Of a stretch of 16,979 nt of DNA, positions 14,801 through 16,979 are shown one piece after another. The DNA is taken from contig JACPVB010000218.1 in the NCBI GenBank assembly GCA_016191985.1, forward strand, positions 1 to 16,979. Direction: 5' to 3'. Source of the stretch: Chloroflexota bacterium. Its GTDB lineage: Bacteria > Chloroflexota > Anaerolineae > Anaerolineales > Villigracilaceae. The translations under genes were made by a program, and so were the position numbers. The notes beneath the pieces are model-generated. The model was not told where the DNA came from. It did no database searches and saw only the letters and a list, made by a program, of their open reading frames with translations. The stretch's first letter is position 1. The number at the start of each line of letters is the position of its first letter.

Positions 14801-14830
14801 TAATTTGCTCCAGCCGCCGTGAGCAGATTA
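14801..14830. repeat. Short hairpin element directly after the deacylase gene
   Basis: TAATTTGCTC (14801-14810) and GAGCAGATTA (14821-14830) pair at 9 of 10 positions plus one G-T wobble, around CAGCCGCCGT. It starts one base after the deacylase stop. A longer relative beginning with the same TAATTTGCTCC lies just before the gene at 14256. No T-run follows, so it is more likely a repeat or processing hairpin than a terminator. Confidence 0.6.
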
Positions 14831-14867
14831 ACGGCTCGCAACGACAAATAAGAAGAAAGAATCCAAA

Positions 14868-15890
14868 ATGAAAATCGCGTATGCTGGCACAGGTTACATA
14901 AACAAAGTCCACGCGCAGGCCGCACAGAATTTGGGATTGGAACTGACCGCCATCGTCAACCACAAAGCGGACTCGATGGCCGAGTTCGGAAATCGCTTCG
15001 GCATTACGCGCCGATATGAAACAGTGGAAACCATGCTGAAAGACGGCGGTGTAGACGCGCTGGTTGTTTCCACACCCAATTATCTCCACGCGCCGCAGAC
15101 AATAGCCGCATTGAAAGCTGGTGTGCATGTCATGGTGGAAAAACCGATGGCGATGAATGCAGATGAAGCCGAGCAGATGTGCGAAGCCGCAGAGAAATCT
15201 GGCGCGTTGCTGATGGTGGCGCACTGCTGGCGTTTTGACCCCGATGTGTTGTGGCTAAAAGAACAATCCTCGAAACTGGGAAGAATCATCCGCACGAAGG
15301 GATACGGCGTGCATGTCCATTGGGGGCCGTCAGGCTGGTTCACGCAGAGACAATTCGCGGGCGGCGGCGCGATGGCGGATATGGGCATCCATGCGCTGGA
15401 TACAGCCAGATTTCTGCTCGGCGACCCGAAACCCGTTTCCGTCTACGCAAAGATCGGGACGTATTACAAAGACTTCGATGTGGACGACACGGGAGTCATC
15501 CTCGTCGAATGGGAGAATGGCACAACCTCGTACATTGAATCAGGCTGGTGGCAGCCGCACAGCGATGGCCCCGAAGCCGCGACGCAGTTGTATGGGATGG
15601 AGGGTTTTGGCCAGTTGTTTCCGACGAGGGTGGAGATAAGAAAGCGACGCCCTGAGGCTCTCGAAGGGATGAAAGAAGAAAGAATTGAGGTGATTGACGC
15701 TGGATTTGAATTCCCGCGCAAGGAACATTGTCCGCAGAGTTTGTATGATGCTCAATTAAACTATTTTGTTAAATGTGTTGAAGCGAAGCAACTACCTAAT
15801 CCTGGCGGTTTGGAAGGCTTGATGAACATGAAGGTCGTGGACGCGGCCTATGAAAGTTCGAGAACAGGAAAGGTTGTAAAAATAAGATAA
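14868..15890 (+). CDS. Gfo/Idh/MocA-family NAD(P)-dependent oxidoreductase
   Basis: Predicted cytoplasmic dehydrogenase of 340 residues, the usual length. The Rossmann domain begins MKIAYAGTGYINKVHAQAA with dinucleotide loop GTGYIN at 7-12, EKP at 91-93 (catalytic Lys92), and DMGIH at 171-175 supplying the Asp/His pair of active members. The substrate domain has WENGTTSYIESGWWQPH and a C-terminal SSRTGKVVKIR. It is only distantly like the other Gfo/Idh/MocA protein in this window, so the two probably act on different sugars. Within the CUT1/GH4 unit it most likely oxidises a sugar released or modified after uptake. The last 26 codons are duplicated at 16039-16119. Confidence 0.92.
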   Translation: MKIAYAGTGYINKVHAQAAQNLGLELTAIVNHKADSMAEFGNRFGITRRYETVETMLKDGGVDALVVSTPNYLHAPQTIAALKAGVHVMVEKPMAMNADEAEQMCEAAEKSGALLMVAHCWRFDPDVLWLKEQSSKLGRIIRTKGYGVHVHWGPSGWFTQRQFAGGGAMADMGIHALDTARFLLGDPKPVSVYAKIGTYYKDFDVDDTGVILVEWENGTTSYIESGWWQPHSDGPEAATQLYGMEGFGQLFPTRVEIRKRRPEALEGMKEERIEVIDAGFEFPRKEHCPQSLYDAQLNYFVKCVEAKQLPNPGGLEGLMNMKVVDAAYESSRTGKVVKIR

Positions 15891-16262
15891 CCCGGTGGTC
15901 GAGTAGTTCCGAGCGGCAGCGAGGAACGTATCGAGACCACCAGTAAGTAAAGCAACTCTTGTTACAAAAATGCACCTCGAAACATGGTGGTCTCGATACG
16001 GCGGACGAGCTCCGCCTACTCGACCACCAGGGTGCGGAATGGAAGGCTTGATGAATATGAAGGTTGTAGATGCGGTATATGAAAGTTCGAGAACAGGAAA
16101 AGTTGTAAAAATAGGATAACCCGGTGGTCGAGTAGCCCTGAGCGTTTTTGCGAAGGGCGTATCGAGACCACCAGTAAATAAGGTAAGCCCTGTTACAAGA
16201 GTATTCTTGAAACATGATGGTCTCGATACGCTCGCAAAGAGCGCTCGCTACTCGACCACCAG
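15811..16262 (+). repeat. Two tandem 229-bp units, each a dehydrogenase 3' end plus two hairpin repeats
   Basis: TGGAAGGCTTGATGAA starts at 15811 (inside the dehydrogenase gene) and again at 16040, and similarity continues to about 16030 and 16262. Each unit carries a GGTGGTCGAGTAG-type hairpin in forward then reverse orientation: 15894-15941, 15986-16028, 16123-16172 and 16216-16260. Outer stems (GGTGGTC/GACCACC) are conserved while apical stems differ but stay paired. This fills the 15891-16280 gap between the dehydrogenase and GH4 genes. Confidence 0.85.
16039..16119 (+). pseudogene. Diverged copy of the last 26 codons of the Gfo/Idh/MocA dehydrogenase gene
   Basis: The frame MEGLMNMKVVDAVYESSRTG followed by KVVKIG and TAA matches the dehydrogenase C-terminus (residues about 315-340). 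Over codons 2-27 there are eight base differences, six at third positions; only two residues change (Ala to Val, Arg to Gly). That pattern suggests the copy diverged while still under protein-level selection, so it may be the surviving tail of a lost tandem paralogue rather than a fresh duplication. There is no upstream coding part. Confidence 0.75.
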
Positions 16263-16281
16263 GGTATCAATCGATCACGAT

Positions 16282-16360
16282 TCTGGACTCCATCAGCTTG
16301 CTGATGGGAATTTGGAGCACCACCCACAGGGCAGCAAGCTGCCCGACTCCAGAGTTTTTT
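16282..16360 (+). terminator. Cruciform-type repeat with two hairpins, an outer stem and a T-run, upstream of GH4
   Basis: CATCAGC-TT-GCTGATG (16291-16306) and GGGCAGC-AA-GCTGCCC (16329-16344) are two perfect hairpins enclosed by TCTGGA (16282-16287) and TCCAGA (16348-16353). Six Ts follow at 16355-16360. This could terminate transcription after the dehydrogenase, or be a dispersed repeat that happens to end in Ts. If it terminates, the GH4 gene would need its own promoter, which I could not identify in the remaining 26 bases. Confidence 0.5.
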
Positions 16361-16386
16361 GTGAAACACTGGATGAAAGGATAAAT

Positions 16387-16979
16387 ATGAAAATCTCCGT
16401 AATAGGCGGCGGCTCGACCTACACCCCCGAACTCGTCAATGGATTTCTCGCCCGAGTCGATTCGCTTCCGCTTAAAGAACTATGGTTGATGGATATTGAC
16501 CAAGAACGCCTTGACATTGTTGGCGGCTTTGCGCAGCGGATGGTCAAGGCCAAAGGTGAGCCGTTCAAAGTGGTGCTTTCGACCAACCAAAGAGAATCCA
16601 TTGCGGGCGCATCATACGTCACCACGCAGTTGCGCGTCGGCATGATGCCTGCTCGGCGCGGCGATGAATATCTCGGTCTGCGTCATGGACTCATCGGTCA
16701 GGAAACAACAGGCGTGGGCGGCATGGCAAAGGCTCTGCGAACCATTCCTGTCATTCTCGATATTGCAAAAGATATTCGCGAAACGTGCGGGAACGGGCAA
16801 GCAGGGCATGGGCAAGCCATGCCCCTACTGTGCAATTTCACCAACCCTGCTGGTCTCGTTACTGAGGCGCTCAATCGTTACGCGCGCGATGTCCCTGCGG
16901 TGGGCGTGTGCAACGTGGGCATCACCACCAAAATGGAAATCCTTGAACAGATCGAAAAGGCGACTGGCAACAAGGTCGA
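16387..16979 (+). CDS. Glycoside hydrolase family 4 enzyme, 6-phospho-beta-glucosidase/alpha-galactosidase-like (C-terminus cut by window edge)
   Basis: First 197 residues of a GH4 enzyme (family about 420-470), which cleaves glycosides by an NAD- and metal-dependent redox mechanism in the cytoplasm. GGGSTYTPELV (7-17) is the NAD-binding loop, LMDID (34-38) follows strand 2, GLIGQETTGVGGMAKALRTI (101-120) and CNFTNPAG (149-156) are family hallmarks, and Cys175 in VCNVG fits the metal-binding cysteine. AAAGGA lies six bases before ATG 16387. Residues about 135-144 (GNGQAGHGQA) look inserted relative to other GH4 proteins and coincide with a palindromic repeat read in frame. Phospho- versus non-phospho-substrate cannot be decided; a CUT1 importer rather than a PTS argues for a non-phosphorylated glycoside. 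Confidence 0.9.
   Translation, partial: MKISVIGGGSTYTPELVNGFLARVDSLPLKELWLMDIDQERLDIVGGFAQRMVKAKGEPFKVVLSTNQRESIAGASYVTTQLRVGMMPARRGDEYLGLRHGLIGQETTGVGGMAKALRTIPVILDIAKDIRETCGNGQAGHGQAMPLLCNFTNPAGLVTEALNRYARDVPAVGVCNVGITTKMEILEQIEKATGNKV
16804..16828. repeat. Palindromic repeat-like element inside the GH4 coding sequence
   Basis: GGGCATGG (16804-16811) and CCATGCCC (16817-16824) pair perfectly around GCAAG, ending in GCCCCTAC (16821-16828), the same octamer that ends the intergenic element at 12121-12128. The preceding GGGCAAGC (16796-16803) is echoed inside the loop. The reading frame stays open through it. Confidence 0.6.

Noticed and set aside
15894..16260. CRISPR array
   Set aside because: The repeats alternate in orientation, have self-pairing variable centres, and lie in two long duplicated units; spacing and structure do not fit direct repeats with unique spacers.

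Overview
The window reads as a carbohydrate-uptake and catabolism island from a Gram-positive-type or monoderm-like bacterium. My best guess is an anaerobic Chloroflexota (Anaerolineae-type). That guess rests on the mid-range GC, the two lipoprotein solute-binding proteins with classical lipoboxes, and above all the density of short dispersed palindromic repeats in nearly every intergenic gap. It was not tested by any search.

Layout. Two divergent transcription units start from a shared regulatory region (about 9125-9405). Leftward (minus strand): a LacI-family regulator (8078-9124, TTG start); a ChvE-like sugar-binding lipoprotein (6737-7843); a two-domain sugar ABC ATPase (4939-6480); its membrane permease (3779-4942, ATGA overlap); a frameshifted UPF0303 gene (3145-3613); a Gfo/Idh/MocA dehydrogenase (1977-3143); an extended-SDR epimerase/dehydrogenase-like protein (891-1877); and an FGGY kinase resembling L-ribulokinase/xylulokinase, which runs off the left edge (1-849). 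Rightward (plus strand): a second LacI regulator (9406-10425); a CUT1-type solute-binding lipoprotein (10496-11794); MalF-like and MalG-like permeases (12144-13091, 13096-14232); a ProXp-ala/YbaK-type tRNA-editing deacylase (14314-14799); a second Gfo/Idh/MocA dehydrogenase (14868-15890); and a GH4 glycosidase cut by the right edge (16387-16979).

How they work together. The left unit looks like import of a monosaccharide (CUT2 transporter) followed by redox conversion and phosphorylation. The right unit looks like import of an oligosaccharide or glycoside (CUT1 transporter; its ATPase is not in the window) followed by hydrolysis by an NAD-dependent GH4 enzyme. Each LacI gene is the first gene of the unit it probably controls. 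Each has a well-formed -35/-10 promoter with a tandem pair of palindromic operators just downstream of the -10. The two operator sequences differ, so the two circuits should be separately specific.

The most unusual content is the repeat layer. There are nested palindromes between the binding-protein and permease genes, and a 27-bp duplication of the deacylase gene start flanking a GC-rich hairpin. A diverged copy of the dehydrogenase 3' end is carried in a 229-bp tandem unit with four hairpin repeats whose apical stems covary. A repeat-like palindrome is also read in frame inside the GH4 gene. I found no rRNA, tRNA, CRISPR array or transposase.
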